Part shown: positions 12,985-24,469 of the stretch, piece by piece
How the letters are laid out: every line of letters starts with the position of its first letter
Numbering within the stretch: the first letter of the stretch is position 1
Assembly: GCA_025677815.1 (NCBI GenBank)
Contig: JAIXMP010000058.1
Span: 62,001-126,000 of the forward strand
Direction: 5' to 3'
Length of the DNA stretch: 64,000 nucleotides
Source of the DNA: Phascolomyces articulosus
Taxonomy: Eukaryota > Mucoromycota > Mucoromycetes > Mucorales > Lichtheimiaceae
The notes under the pieces: model-generated
Told to the model about the DNA's origin: nothing
Seen by the model: only the letters and a program-made list of their open reading frames with translations
Databases searched by the model: none
Translations under genes and position numbers: made by a program

Positions 12985-15900
12985 TTTGTTTTGTAATTGA
13001 AAATGAATGGAAAGAAAAAGGTGAAAGAAAGAAGAGAAAGAAAAAACAGACAATGAAAAAAAAAAAAGCTTTTATTTATATTTTATTTGTCATTGGAGAT
13101 CCATAATTCAAAAAAAAGAACGCCCAGACGATTTTCTGGACCTTAAACACCAAAAAAAAAGTCTAATTTGTTTATTTCAATCCTTATTTTTATAATCTAT
13201 TCCATCATTAAATATATCAATTGAATTGATAATAATTATACCTTCTTCATCATTATACACTTGATTATATGATATATCGAACCATTGTTATTGTTTTTTT
13301 TTTCTTAAAAAAAAAGAATTTATAAACAACAAAAATTGACAATGACGAAGAGGAACAGTTGTAGAAAATTTTATTCCGTAAAAGGTGACAATGATGTGGG
13401 ACCTAGGTTTCAGATTTGGTTTCTTCCAATACCCGAAGTACCGACCGTATACCTCCGCCATAGTACCTCCCCTCCGGATGGTCGATGATCGCGTTTCGAA
13501 GTGATAGTATAAACTTTTCCGTAGCACAACTTTAAAGTTGTATATAAAAGAATGACAAATGAATTTCTATCAAACGTGTCAAAGATTTCCAATTGGACCA
13601 GTTTCATTTTATTTTTGTTTTTCTTTTTGCCACGCGAGCATGATCAACATTGGGGAAGAGATTTCTTTTTATAAAGTACTAAGAGTAGTATAAAATATAG
13701 TATATTATTTATTCAAAGTGAAACTAGGCCATATAGAGTGTCGTCTAGACCCTTTCTTCTTTTCATTTCTTTTTGTTCAAACATGTATTAAGAATGTGAA
13801 AGTATAACTTTATATTATTAAAGTTGAACAAATGTTGAATTTATGGTAGCCATGGAAAAACAAAAAAGCTTATTTCTCTTCTTTTTCTTCTTCTTCTTCT
13901 TCTTGAGTAAGATGATGTGATAGATAAATTATAGCTGAACCCATTCATGATTTATAAATATTACAGAATTTGACCATTCATATACCATTGTCACCATCAT
14001 TCATCTTGTTTTCTATCGGGATAATGAAGGAGTGATGGGGGAGAAAATGCGGACTTATTCTATACCACGCGATGGACATTTGAGTTCTATATTTTATAAT
14101 ACCCCACTATCTATATATAAAAATTTGAAAGGTGGTACCCATCTCACCGGTCCCTTAATTTATTATTTATTATTATTAAATGTGGGTCTCATATTATGAA
14201 TTTAAACAATAGAAAAGATCGTCCAACCAAAAAAGTTTTTTTTTTTTTTTTGTTTTTTCCAGCTGGATTTTTTTAATGTAATTAAAATAGAAAAAAACAG
14301 GAGTATCATATATATAGTTAATAAGCTTGTTATGGATGAATAATTTTAAGATGACGAATGAATTATTTTATCCCTGATTGTGTTTATTATAGTTTCATAT
14401 GTAATGAGTTGTCAAATAAACAGGAGAGACATATGAAAACAGAAGAATTTAGATATTAATTTATGTACTCGACGATAAACCAATGTGTATCAAGGAGAAA
14501 TAATAACATGGACAGATTGACTGAATGCTCATTTCAACACTTTACGAATCATAGGATTACCATTGAAAATATAATTATTTCTATTTTGTTGACTAATCAA
14601 TTATTGACAATGGACAAATACACAAACCGTGTTGTTGAGGTTTATCTCATTTTAACTTAAAAAAAAAACGTGGTATATCCCATTTGTGGACTATAACATA
14701 TTCGGTGTAAAATGCTGGGATGTTGAAGGAAAGAAAAAAAAATAACAGTTTTATAATACAAATGTTATAAAAATACTATTTATAGGGATGGAATGGCCCC
14801 CGCACCACCATACCCTCGCCAGAGGAGAACGAATAGATGAATAGATGATAAATGTGTAAATATTGTAGAAGGAATATAAACGAGCAGTAGGTACATAGTA
14901 ATATTCTTAATTAGTAATGTTCATTCTTTTTACTAGCTAACTCATAATAATATATCATACAACTTTTATAATAAATATTAATCTTGTTATATAGTCAATT
15001 TGCTACAATATCATTTATCAAGGTTCTGTAATAGGGACGTGGAAATAATCGATCAACGGCAGATCATTTACGTATCCAGGTATTACAAGAAAAAAGGGAG
15101 GGTAATACATGTGATAACGATGTTGGGCTATAAAGGCATAATGTCGACAGAAACTTCTTTAAGATAATTTGGATTTTCAAAAGATGTCAAAAAGAATTTA
15201 ACTTGGATTTTCTTGTATTTTTCATGCAAACATTAAAAAACATTTTATACTAATTTTATTACTAAAAACTATTCTTATGACAGTTCATTAGATTATCTAT
15301 AGATTCGAGTATATATTTGTCCTCCACGACTTTTTGTTTATGGAAATACCAGTAGTAAACTGTAAACTTTCTGTGATGTAATGGATGATACTCTGCCCTG
15401 ACTTCTTTTTCAAACTCTTTATGTAAGCAATGTTATATATCCTTTGGTATTTTTATTTTTATCTTTGAATAAACATATTCCTTCTGTGCATTTTACTTTT
15501 TCTTATCTTCGGCTGCAATATATAACCATATCTTACATCAAAAACGAGGATTTGCCTTATTCCTTTCTCAAGTAATATGTAAGATATATGATACGTATAC
15601 AAATAAAATCGCCAGTATCATATAATATTAACTATAGAATAAAGAAAAACGGAAGAATCGGGTATAGGATCATAAAATAATTATGGAGACCTTGGATTAC
15701 AAGAAGGGCCTACTTCTTCTTATTTCATATATGCCAAAATAGTATATATTTTAAAATCGAAATTTTAAAAAGAATAGTTTTATGTATTGTGCATCTTCGC
15801 TCATTAATTATAACATATAAACAATGAGACAGTGTAAAACTGGCCCATACTTTATAGTTTTTGATATACCTCTTGGTCTTTACGTACTTCTAGCCAAAAA

Positions 15901-17994
15901 TACATGATGTCCAACTAAATCTGAATTTTGCATTCATCAAATGAATGTTATTGATTCATGGTACTACTTGCTAGCGTATCAGGTACTTTGTCCTCCATTG
16001 GTAATAATTAAATGATGTAAAATATACATTTTATTATGCTTGATAAGGGCACGAATGCACATGTATGTTGTTATTCAACTTGCATGCTCCTCAATTTTTA
16101 TATTTCTTTTTACCAAATGAATAGTCATTCGATACTGAATAGATATTATTGTCTGTCTTTGTTTCGTACGCCAACAAATGTTTTTATTGTTGATCGTGCA
16201 AGGAAAATAGATTGTCCTATCGGATAGATTCACGACTGTAGTTCGGATTTGTGTCGACACTTGCTGTTTCGGGTGAATACAGTAACGAATAGCCACGCAC
16301 GCATGGTAATTCAAAAGAACAAGTAGTCGAGATTAGGAGAGGTAATAATGCTGTCATGAAGACTTTTTTTTTGAAATGTACAAACTTGAATGTAGTCATT
16401 TTTAAATAATAGCTGATCAGTAATTGATGGAGTAGTAGTTTTCACGATCGTGTGCAGGTGTGCTTCTTTTTACTTAAAAGTCACGTCTTCTTGTCACCTG
16501 GGTATATACATGAATGCTAGGCATAAAAAAATAATATTATGAGTTATATAGTATAATATAGTAACTTTTTATGTAATATATAGCACTTGACCCGCATGTA
16601 TCAGGCACATTTGACAAGTACATCACATCAACGTCATGATGAATCAACTTTTTTTTTGTAGAAAAAAAATACATGGCAACCTACTTGTTATTTTATTGAC
16701 ATGGTCTGTGCATCCAGTAGTATTCCGAAAAAAGTCGATCAAAGAAAAGGTTGTTTTAGGATTAGAAACAAAAGATCTCTATTTTTCAATCTTTCAATGA
16801 ATAAACGATTGCGTGTTTTTGAACTTGAAGAAACTAAACTAAACTAATAATGTTAAACACTTTTAAGACAATAAAAAAGTTTACAATAATTATTATTATT
16901 TGATTGTTGTCTTTCATAATTAAATTCATTGTTCATAATCAAACAACAGATCAAAGTTGTAAAAAAGAACGCGTAATAATGCACACACATATTCGATCTA
17001 TACTGTTTTATTGCCATGGTCTGTGCATTCGAAAACCCTTCCAAAAATAAAAAATGAATCACAACAACAAATTAGATCTTTACAATCTTTTTTTAAAAAA
17101 AAACGGAAACTTTAAAGTTTATAATATTTAAAAAAATAAGTATTTATTTATCAAACTATTCTATTCTATTTATTACAACAACGAGGATGTTTTATGCCAG
17201 CAGGGGTACCCTTCACTCATATTTACCGGACGCATGCACGGTGGCCGCCAGTTTTATTGTGGGTAAGGGACCCAAAGAGAAAAAAGGAAAAAGAGAGAAA
17301 AAGAGAAAACAAAAAAAAAAGGGTCTTTTTATATTTAATTAAAGCTCCGATCTGGTTATCTGCGAGCATTAATTATATGATAAAAAAATAGAAGTTAATG
17401 GAGTGAATGTCAAAAAAAAGTAGACAATGTCAATGTTGTGGAAATAAAGTTATAAGTTAGTTTCCTGGCGTGATGTGCCTGGTTTACTCCATAACAAGCA
17501 TATTTTTGTTTCACTTGGTCACAAAAAAGGATCTGCATATATTTCTCAGTAGCGCCGATTCATTGTTAGAGTGTGACGAAAGTATCAAGGTATTACTTCT
17601 TACAGTATTCTTATGTCTTTTCTATTTCAATAGATCACTTTTCTTTGGATTTTATTACGGGCATGGTACCTACAGTCTCTGCCTTAAAGATGTAAAGTAT
17701 ACAACTGTAAAACAAATTATGCCGCAATATGGCAATATATTTTTTGAATCTTACTATGTGTGAAGCCCTAACAGCATCGCCTTTATGTATTAAGTTATTT
17801 GTCATTGTTTTTTTTGTTACGTTTATGATTTTACCATTATATATAAATATATTCGTAAATTAGCATAGTGTTTGTGACCAAATAATTTATTAACGCTTTT
17901 CATTTCATGGGAACAAGGGTTTTTTAATATTCAAGATAGATAAAAAATTACATTTTCATCATGATAAGAGAGCCTCACGTTTTCCACGTAATAT
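12985..17994. other. Gene-poor intergenic region, about 5 kb
   Basis: No supportable gene. The stretch is AT-rich with scattered short frames (all under 80 codons) without introns or motifs. A locally GC-richer patch lies at 13420-13510 and another at 17195-17280, neither forming a tRNA or a protein frame. A repeated motif around 16692-16713 and 17007-17028 is listed separately. The rest looks like decayed intergenic sequence. Confidence 0.5.
16692..17028 (+). repeat. Two diverged copies of a short dispersed repeat
   Basis: The 22-nt segments at 16692-16713 and 17007-17028 match except at one position (core CATGGTCTGTGCAT). Both are followed, about 50-80 nt later, by an AGATCTxTA..CAATCTTT-like string. 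A weaker relative (TTGTCTGTGCATG) lies near 26107-26119. Together they suggest remnants of a dispersed element rather than a functional site. Confidence 0.4.
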
Positions 17995-18362
17995 TTATTT
18001 ATAAGACAAATAAGTATTGAATAGTTCTTGACATTGTTGTGGTGTGTGATTCACTTCTTTGCTGATGATTTCCCAGCTTGGTCGAGGTTTCTTGAAATAT
18101 AATTTCGCCAAACGACGTCTTTGTGCCAGTGTCCACGCACAACTTGATTGTCTCTAAAAAAAAATAAAAAGCATAATATATTATCATTAATATTAATAAC
18201 GGCATATTTTTAATAATGATAGTGATATAATATAGATTCATTGTACACTTACTTGAAAAAAGAGGCGATAATGCTGATAGCATACACCTTCAGTGTGTCG
18301 ATGTTTCAGAGCTTTTACAATATAGGACCAAGTAGCATGTGGGTATCTTGTTTGTGCACGCC
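17995..18362 (-). CDS. Partial Myb/SANT-like DNA-binding protein gene (5' part unresolved)
   Basis: Two exons can be read: 18362-18253 and 18153-17995, joined in phase 0. They encode TRYPHATWSYIVKALKHR and GVCYQHYRLFFQ, then SCAWTLAQRRRLAKLYF, PRPSWEIISKEVNHTPQQC and QELFNTYLS, ending YK and TAA. The pattern W, then W about 20 residues later, then C plus hydrophobics fits the third helix and tryptophan spacing of SANT/Myb repeats (tandem repeats in which the first is degenerate). A DNA-binding role is inferred from that. Upstream, a candidate exon (about 18470-18407, KWQKGFCQKKTLAK) ends at a GTAAAA donor but does not join in phase, so the 5' end is missing, mis-modelled or mutated. The gene may be a pseudogene remnant. 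Confidence 0.5.
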
Positions 18363-19325
18363 CTTATTTCAATTTTGTACATGATTTTTATAAGAGCAGA
18401 AATTTTACCTTAGCCAGTGTTTTTTTTTGACAAAAACCTTTCTGCCATTTCGAAATGTTCAACATAGAGTTGGTAAACTAATCATAACAAAGCTAGTAAA
18501 TACATTCAATAGATGTTATTTTCATTGTAGAAGCCAAAGGATGTCAAAAAAATCGTCATTACTATATAGAAGAATAAAAAGAAAATGGAATCTCTTATAT
18601 ATAAAAATCATGTCACAAAATTCTAAACCAGTTGGGGTGAAATAAGGGCATGCAGAACAAGGCTTATCCAATTTATCATATTCATTATTGATGTAGTCAT
18701 AATTATAGTGATATGTTCTCTTTAATTGCTGCATTTCGTTGGACAGAAATGCATTTGCAACACACGAGTGCTGACAGATAAATAATAGTATCTTGTGTGG
18801 AGAGATATATTATATACTCTATCAAGGAAACGGAATTTGCGATATATTGCAGATCTCCCTTTCGCTTTATAATATACTCTCAGCAAATACAATTTCCTCG
18901 ATTCTGGCAACAGTACTTTGAACTTTCATATCCTAATTCACTGTTTGTTTACTCCCATTTAATGCAAATCTGCATATTTTGTATCAATCTTTTGGAGTTC
19001 CTTGTATTGCAAAAACCGAGGATCTACTATAAATACAGCATAAGGATTCGATATTTCATATTATATATATATCAAAATTACATTTGAAAACGTGATAAGC
19101 TTAGATTCTTGCCCAATAACATATTTAATAAATCTGTAAAAACTATTAAAAAATGAGACAAGAAGGGAACAAGAAAGAAAAAAGAACAATAGCAAAATAA
19201 GATGGATATACAGTATATAATATACACACAGAGAGAGAGATAGAGAGAGAGAGGGAAAAAGAATAAATGAGAAAAAAAGGATGTCGTCGTATAGGTATAT
19301 ATCGATTTATATTTCATTACTTTCT
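18363..19325. other. Upstream of the Myb fragment / 3' flank of VPS37
   Basis: No confident gene. A fragment reading ESRKLYLLRVYYKAKGR on the minus strand (about 18905-18855) could be a decayed exon of the Myb-like gene, but splice phases do not connect. A purine/pyrimidine (GAGA)n run lies at 19226-19254. Confidence 0.35.
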
Positions 19326-20692
19326 TTAAGTAGGGATCTTTTTAATAAACAAGTTTTCTTTTTGTGCCAGTTCAAGTTTGCTTGCTCGTAAATGATATAC
19401 TTTTCGTAATTCCCGAAATTGTTTTACAAAACTATCATGATCTAAATTTCCATCCAAGAAACTTTGTCCAACAGATTCTGATAATTCATCAGATTCATAC
19501 ACACTTGCTTTTAATCTCGTAAGTACGGTCGATGATGAAAAACGCTAATGGGTATACCAAAATAATAATAATAATAATAATTTACTTAGTACCCATTCTT
19601 TCATTCCTTTTATTATTGATCAATAATTTCACTTACATTAAATGCTTCATGTTGTTGTCGTTCTTTTTCATCAAACTCTGACCTTAATTTTCGATATTCT
19701 TCATCCAATTGCTTCGTTTCTGAGCGTAATTTCAAGATATTTTCCTCATTTCCAATATTCTTTTCTGTATACATAGATCACATCCATCCGATCGTCAAGA
19801 AATTATTATTCTGGGTCATTTTTATATCTTTATCTATTCCCCTCCATCCACAGAAAAATAAAATTTGTAATGAAAAAACGAATATTTACGTGCTAGATTC
19901 TCGTTGCCAATTCGTAATTCTTCTTGGACTGTTTTCATGCTTCGTATACGTTCAAAGGAGTTAAAAAATAATTCAAAAGCAACATCATCCGTCAATAATT
20001 GTTCCAATTCTTCAGCACTTTTATTTGCAATGGATGCATATTCTGCTGTTGTCAACGCTGAAGAAGGTTGTGCTGCTGGTACTGGAGGTGGTGGTCGATG
20101 TCCATAACTATTTTTTTTAAATAATAATAATAATGATAACCCTTGTCTATCAATCACTTGAACTATTATATTTGTTACGAGTGGGATCTCACTATCCTCT
20201 TGTTTTAGTTCTACTAAACTTTTGTTATTATTGTACCTTTCTTCCAATGTCGTTGCATTATCACTATTACTGCCATTGCTATTCTTTCTTGCAGGTGGAC
20301 GTTGCATAAACTCCTCCATAATATCACCCATAATTTTGCCAAGCTGTGCTTGATTCGCAGACCAACCTGGAGGGGTCAAGACATCTTGAATAACAACATC
20401 AGATTCAATCCAAGGATGACGCATGCCGTTAGGTGAAACTGTAATAATAGGCGGTGCTTCAGGGAATTCGGGTGGTAAGTTGACTAGCAATGACGCAGCC
20501 ATGTTTGAAGTAGTGAAAGATAGTTCATACATTTGCCCCTCAATGATAACTGTGACATTGGCATTATGTGAATATAGCGAGGCAATATGTTGCTGTTTAC
20601 TGAAAAAGAAAAAGGATTGGTATTGAATATAATGTATTGCGTTTCTTGATTTACTTTATAAAAGATACTTACATTTCCTGTGAAGACGACAT
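19326..20692 (-). CDS. VPS37: ESCRT-I subunit VPS37 (VPS37A-type, with UEV-like N-terminus)
   Basis: Part of ESCRT-I, which sorts ubiquitinated membrane cargo into multivesicular endosomes. Four exons (20692-20673, 20599-19890, 19764-19637, 19544-19326) join in frame to 358 aa. The N-terminal half is a UEV/RWD-like fold without a catalytic Cys: VTVIIEGQMYELSF, VNLPPEFPEAPPIITV and MRHPWI, as in VPS37A. A Pro-rich linker (RPPPPVPAAQP) follows. The C-terminal half is the Mod(r)/VPS37 helical domain: SAEELEQLLTDDVAFELFF, SFERIRSMKTVQEEL, then coiled coil KLRSETKQLDEEYRKLRSEF and LTRLKASVYESDELSESVG, GNLDHDSFVKQFRELRKVYH, LRASKLELAQ. The length and order fit fungal VPS37. A short in-frame segment near 20150-20108 (LSLLLLFKKN) may be a small unrecognised intron. 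It is divergent from the kinase gene. Confidence 0.9.
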
Positions 20693-20906
20693 TGAGGGTT
20701 TAACAAAAAAGAGGGTTCTGCAACTCTGCAAAAGCTCAGCTTGAATTTGGGTAAAGCTATAAAAAGCAAGGTGTTTAATTTTTTTTTTCTTAAAAGAGAC
20801 GAGGCCTTCAAAAAGAATCCACTTTTCACACAAAAAAAGCTTTCTCTTTTCTCTTTTCCTTCTTTTTCTACTTTACAACTTTTTATAGCTTTTCAATATC
20901 TAAACA
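20693..20906. promoter_or_regulatory. Divergent promoter between VPS37 and the CaM kinase gene
   Basis: Only 214 bp separate the two start codons, so both promoters and 5' UTRs must lie here. It contains pyrimidine-rich runs (TTTTTTTTTTCTT and TCTTTTCTCTTTTCC) and no clear TATA box, as is common for fungal housekeeping genes. Confidence 0.7.
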
Positions 20907-23197
20907 ATGGGTTTCTTTAGTGCACTCGATGCGATTGCTCATGGTGGTATACAACAGCCTGAATCCTACGCGAAAAAGAAAAACTATCACTTTGATCAAG
21001 AACTGGGTAACAATTCATCCATTATTATAATAGTATTAATAAAAAAAGACACTATCATTATCCACAAATCATATTATCCCCCATGAGGTGAAACTTATTC
21101 TTTCGAAATTGGATACGTATCATAAATATAAACAGGACGTGGATCATTTGGTTCTGTCAGAAAAGCAACTCGTATCTCGGATAACAAACAAGTGGCCATC
21201 AAAATTATTTCAAAAAAGACAGTAAAAGGACACTTTGATATGGTACAAACTGAAATGGAAGTCATGAAGGATCTTGATCACCCCAACGTTATCCATTTAT
21301 ATGACTCTTTTGAATCACGGTAAATAATGTTGAATCAATCGTCATCTTTAAATCATCTCATGTTTATGCCTCGTACATAAACCAAGATCTAAAGTTCCAT
21401 TTTTCTATTTTTCTATCTAATTTGGATGGTCGCTATAGTGACAAGTTTTATATGGTATTTGAACTGTAAGTTTCAATTGGGGTTATATATTTTGTTATTG
21501 TTTCGGATCGTACCGCCTTTTTCCAAAAACTAAAAGTGGTTCTTTTCTAAATTCTTTTAGAGCTACTGGTGGTGAATTATTTGAACGTTTATTTGAACGC
21601 GGCAAGTTCACCGAAAAAGATGCGGTATGCTATTGTAAACACGTGTTTTTAGTTCTGTGTGTGTGAATACAAAAGAAAGGAAGGAGGATGCGGAGGAGGA
21701 GGTAGAGAAAGGATAATAGAAGAACATGATGATTTATAATTTTTGGGATTTTCTGCATCAATTTTTTTTTATTATTTATTTAGGTGGTAGTTGTTCGATC
21801 CATTTTGAATGGTCTTCAATATCTTCATTTACATAAAATTGTTCATCGAGGTAAAAATTTGCATATATGACAAAAAAAAATTCATCTAGATTATAAAGTA
21901 TTACACAGCCATAGAAATATCACACTAGTCTGCTTGGACAAAATAGAATGCAGTGTAACTAACTCATTTAACTAACATAAGATATGAAACCTGAGAACTT
22001 ACTATTCAAAAGCCCCGACTCGGATGCTGATCTAGCAATTTGCGATTTTGGGTAAGTTGACATGGGCAGATATTAATTGTTTCGCTTTCATTCCATTTTT
22101 TTTTTCTTTACACTCTTTCTCATGGAATTCATTTACTTATAATCCTCCTATTTATGGTGAAAATTTGTTAAATTAGTATTGCTAAGGAGAATGATGAAGT
22201 GGGTTCCGCCCTTGATACCGTCTGTGGATCACCTCTTTATGTTGGTAAAGTGTTATTATTTATTAAATTACGCCAATATTGTTTGCACGCTATCTCTCAT
22301 ATTTTTATTCGTTTATTGATATGTTTGTGTGGCACCCTTGTGTAGCACCTGAAGTTTTACTCCGTAAAGGCTATGGATCACCAGTTGATATGTGGGCTGT
22401 TGGGTAAATAATTAATGGATTTTCGCATCTTCATCTATTCATGTATACATATATCTCAATTTTGAACGTATTGATTATCAAATAATTTAATCATCTTTTT
22501 TCTCAATTTTATTTTTTAAAAAATAGTGTAATTACATATATGCTGTAAGTTACCAGGATCTTGTTTGTTTGTTTATGGTCGTTTTGTAATATTTGTGTAC
22601 GATGTGGCTGAATTTGTGTTTCCTTTTATAAATAAATAGCCTTTGTGGCTATCAGCCATTCCAAGCTGAAGACCAGGTTGAACTTATGGCCGAAATCACC
22701 GAAGCCAAGTTTGAATTTCATGAACGTTACTGGCGTAACATTTCACAAGATGGTAAAAATACATGCTCAACGAGAACAATTATTATTATATAAGAAAATA
22801 TGTTTTTTTCTAATGGATTTTATATTTATCTGAATATGCAGCCAAAGACTTTATCCGAAAATTGCTGACATTGGACCCAAGCGCCCGGCCTACGGCCACC
22901 GAAGCTTTGAAGGATAAATGGATGACGGGTACAGATGCAACAGATATCGATATTCTTGGCACAGTTCGTGAAAACTTCAATCCACGTCGGGCGCTTAAGA
23001 ATGCCGTTAGAGCGGTCAGTGCTATGAATCGACTTCGATCAGGATCTTTGAATAAGGATGCGGAAAAGAACAGCGAAGATGGTAATAGACCACCTGTACC
23101 TGCATTGGCTAAAGTTTTGAAAGCTGCCGCTGCCGCCAAGAATAATAACAATAACAACGGTGTCCCTGCAACTACAAAGCCAACAGCTGCAAAGTAA
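20907..23197 (+). CDS. Calcium/calmodulin-dependent protein kinase (CaMK/CMK type)
   Basis: Ser/Thr kinase of the Ca2+/calmodulin pathway. Eleven exons (20907-21006, 21136-21319, 21439-21465, 21561-21624, 21784-21850, 21982-22051, 22177-22244, 22346-22403, 22527-22544, 22640-22752, 22842-23197) join in frame to 374 aa. Kinase landmarks in order are: glycine loop GRGSFGSV, ATP lysine VAIKII, helix-C Glu in TEMEVMKDLDHPNVIHL, hinge FYMVFELATGGELFERL, catalytic loop HRDMKPEN, DFG in AICDFG, activation loop Thr in SALDTVCGSPLYVAPE, and [25 protein letters not shown], with Arg in LDPSARPTATEAL. A basic amphipathic stretch (PRRALKNAVRAVSAMNRLR) just after the kinase core is the likely autoinhibitory/calmodulin-binding segment. 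The Thr in the activation loop suggests control by an upstream CaMKK. All invariant residues are present. Exon 9 is only 18 nt. Confidence 0.93.
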
Positions 23198-23900
23198 AAA
23201 TACAATAACATGCATTTGTTGTTATTTTTTTTACAGATTTCTTTCCTTTTGCAATCTCTTTCTCTTTTTCTTTTTTCTCCTTTTTTTTTGTCCTACACAA
23301 GATAAAGTAACATTATTGTGCCATAAAAAGAATATGCCAATGTCATTTTTCTTTTCAGCCCCATCCCATTTTCTTTTTTTTTTTTTTAGCCTGACGCCAC
23401 ACTTTTTTCCTTTCCCCTTTTGCATATATTTATTTATATTATACCTTATGCTATTTCTTTCTCAATTCTTATTTTTATATATTAATTATTTACTATCCTA
23501 GTGAGTACTCTTATTATTATTATCATTATTATCAAAAACAAAATTGTTATCGGTTAATTGGATATTCCTTGACATTTTGGAAATGAACCCTCTCGGCTAA
23601 ATGCTACCAAAAGTGTTCGTTTTTGCTTTTATTGGTAAATGCCAAGAGTTTATATATTATGGCTGGGTCTCATTTGTTGAATGTGTTCAGGAACATGGTA
23701 TACAGAATGTTCCTCGGAAAGAAAGAGTGTTTAAATATGTGATAAGTTGGATATTATATAAAAATAAGGGATTTAAAAATACATTCATCACAGATCGCAG
23801 ATAACTCCATTATAATAATTACGTACGTATGAATAATACTTGTGCCACAAATTAATATTACCCAGGTTGTGAAAAGAATGTTAGATAAGAATAAAACATG

Positions 23901-24041
23901 TACAGTAGAGTCCCATTAGTTTCGCTCGTCCTTAATATACCGCTAAATTCATTGCATCTGGGAAAGATGATTCTACTTTCATCAAAAAGTCGTGAATGAC
24001 GTTGGGAGCTATTTGTGTGAAATTAATGGGGCTCTGCTGCA
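23901..24041. mobile_element. Short non-autonomous pogo-like element (MITE)
   Basis: A 141-bp segment bounded by 24-nt terminal inverted repeats at 23901-23924 and 24018-24041 that match at about 19 of 24 positions. The left end begins TACAGTAGAGTCCCATTAGT. The TA-CAGTAGAGTC start is the form typical of pogo/Fot1-type Tc1-mariner TIRs, which insert at TA. The right end reads as its complement but with CTGCA in place of CTGTA, so the target TA on that side has mutated. There is no coding capacity inside. It would have been moved by a transposase supplied elsewhere and is probably now inactive. Confidence 0.65.
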
Positions 24042-24435
24042 TTCAGGTGCATCTATTATGCAGACTAGATACAGATATATGAATACTATAATAATAGCTC
24101 CTTTACTATATTCATTATTAATCAAGTGGCAGTATAACAATGTGCTACTCTACCATCATAGCGAACCTAGAGATGATGAACTAGTTACTCTGTTATTATT
24201 ATTTCTCTATTATCATGTGAATGTTTGGTTGATATTTTAGATTTTTCTTTAATCCTTACAACAGTTAAATTTGAGAGCTTATCCATTTATCCATTCTGGT
24301 TCTATCTTCTAGAGTTTGTTTTCCAGTCGGTTGCGGTTCCTTGGCCAATGGCAGCGTCATTGTTTTTTCAATGCATGCGTATTTTTTATTATTCTTATGG
24401 TTAAAAAAAATATCAGTCATCGTGCACTACAAACG

Positions 24436-24469
24436 AGGTGTTGCTATAATGATTGTTATAGCAACACCT
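24436..24469. repeat. Perfect 13-bp hairpin with 8-nt loop
   Basis: Arms AGGTGTTGCTATA (24436-24448) and TATAGCAACACCT (24457-24469) are exact complements around loop ATGATTGT. After a 5-nt mismatch on each side, CACTAC and GCAGTG pair again at five of six positions, so the full imperfect palindrome spans about 24425-24480. It could be a miniature foldback element or a structured RNA; no gene surrounds it. Confidence 0.6.

Noticed and set aside
13420..13510. GC-richer patch with a GTTTCGAA word suggesting a tRNA
   Set aside because: No acceptor stem, D-arm or anticodon arm can be folded around it.
23160..23501. 113-codon Phe/Leu/Ser-rich frame after the kinase gene
   Set aside because: It is produced by pyrimidine-rich 3' UTR sequence and overlaps the end of the kinase CDS.
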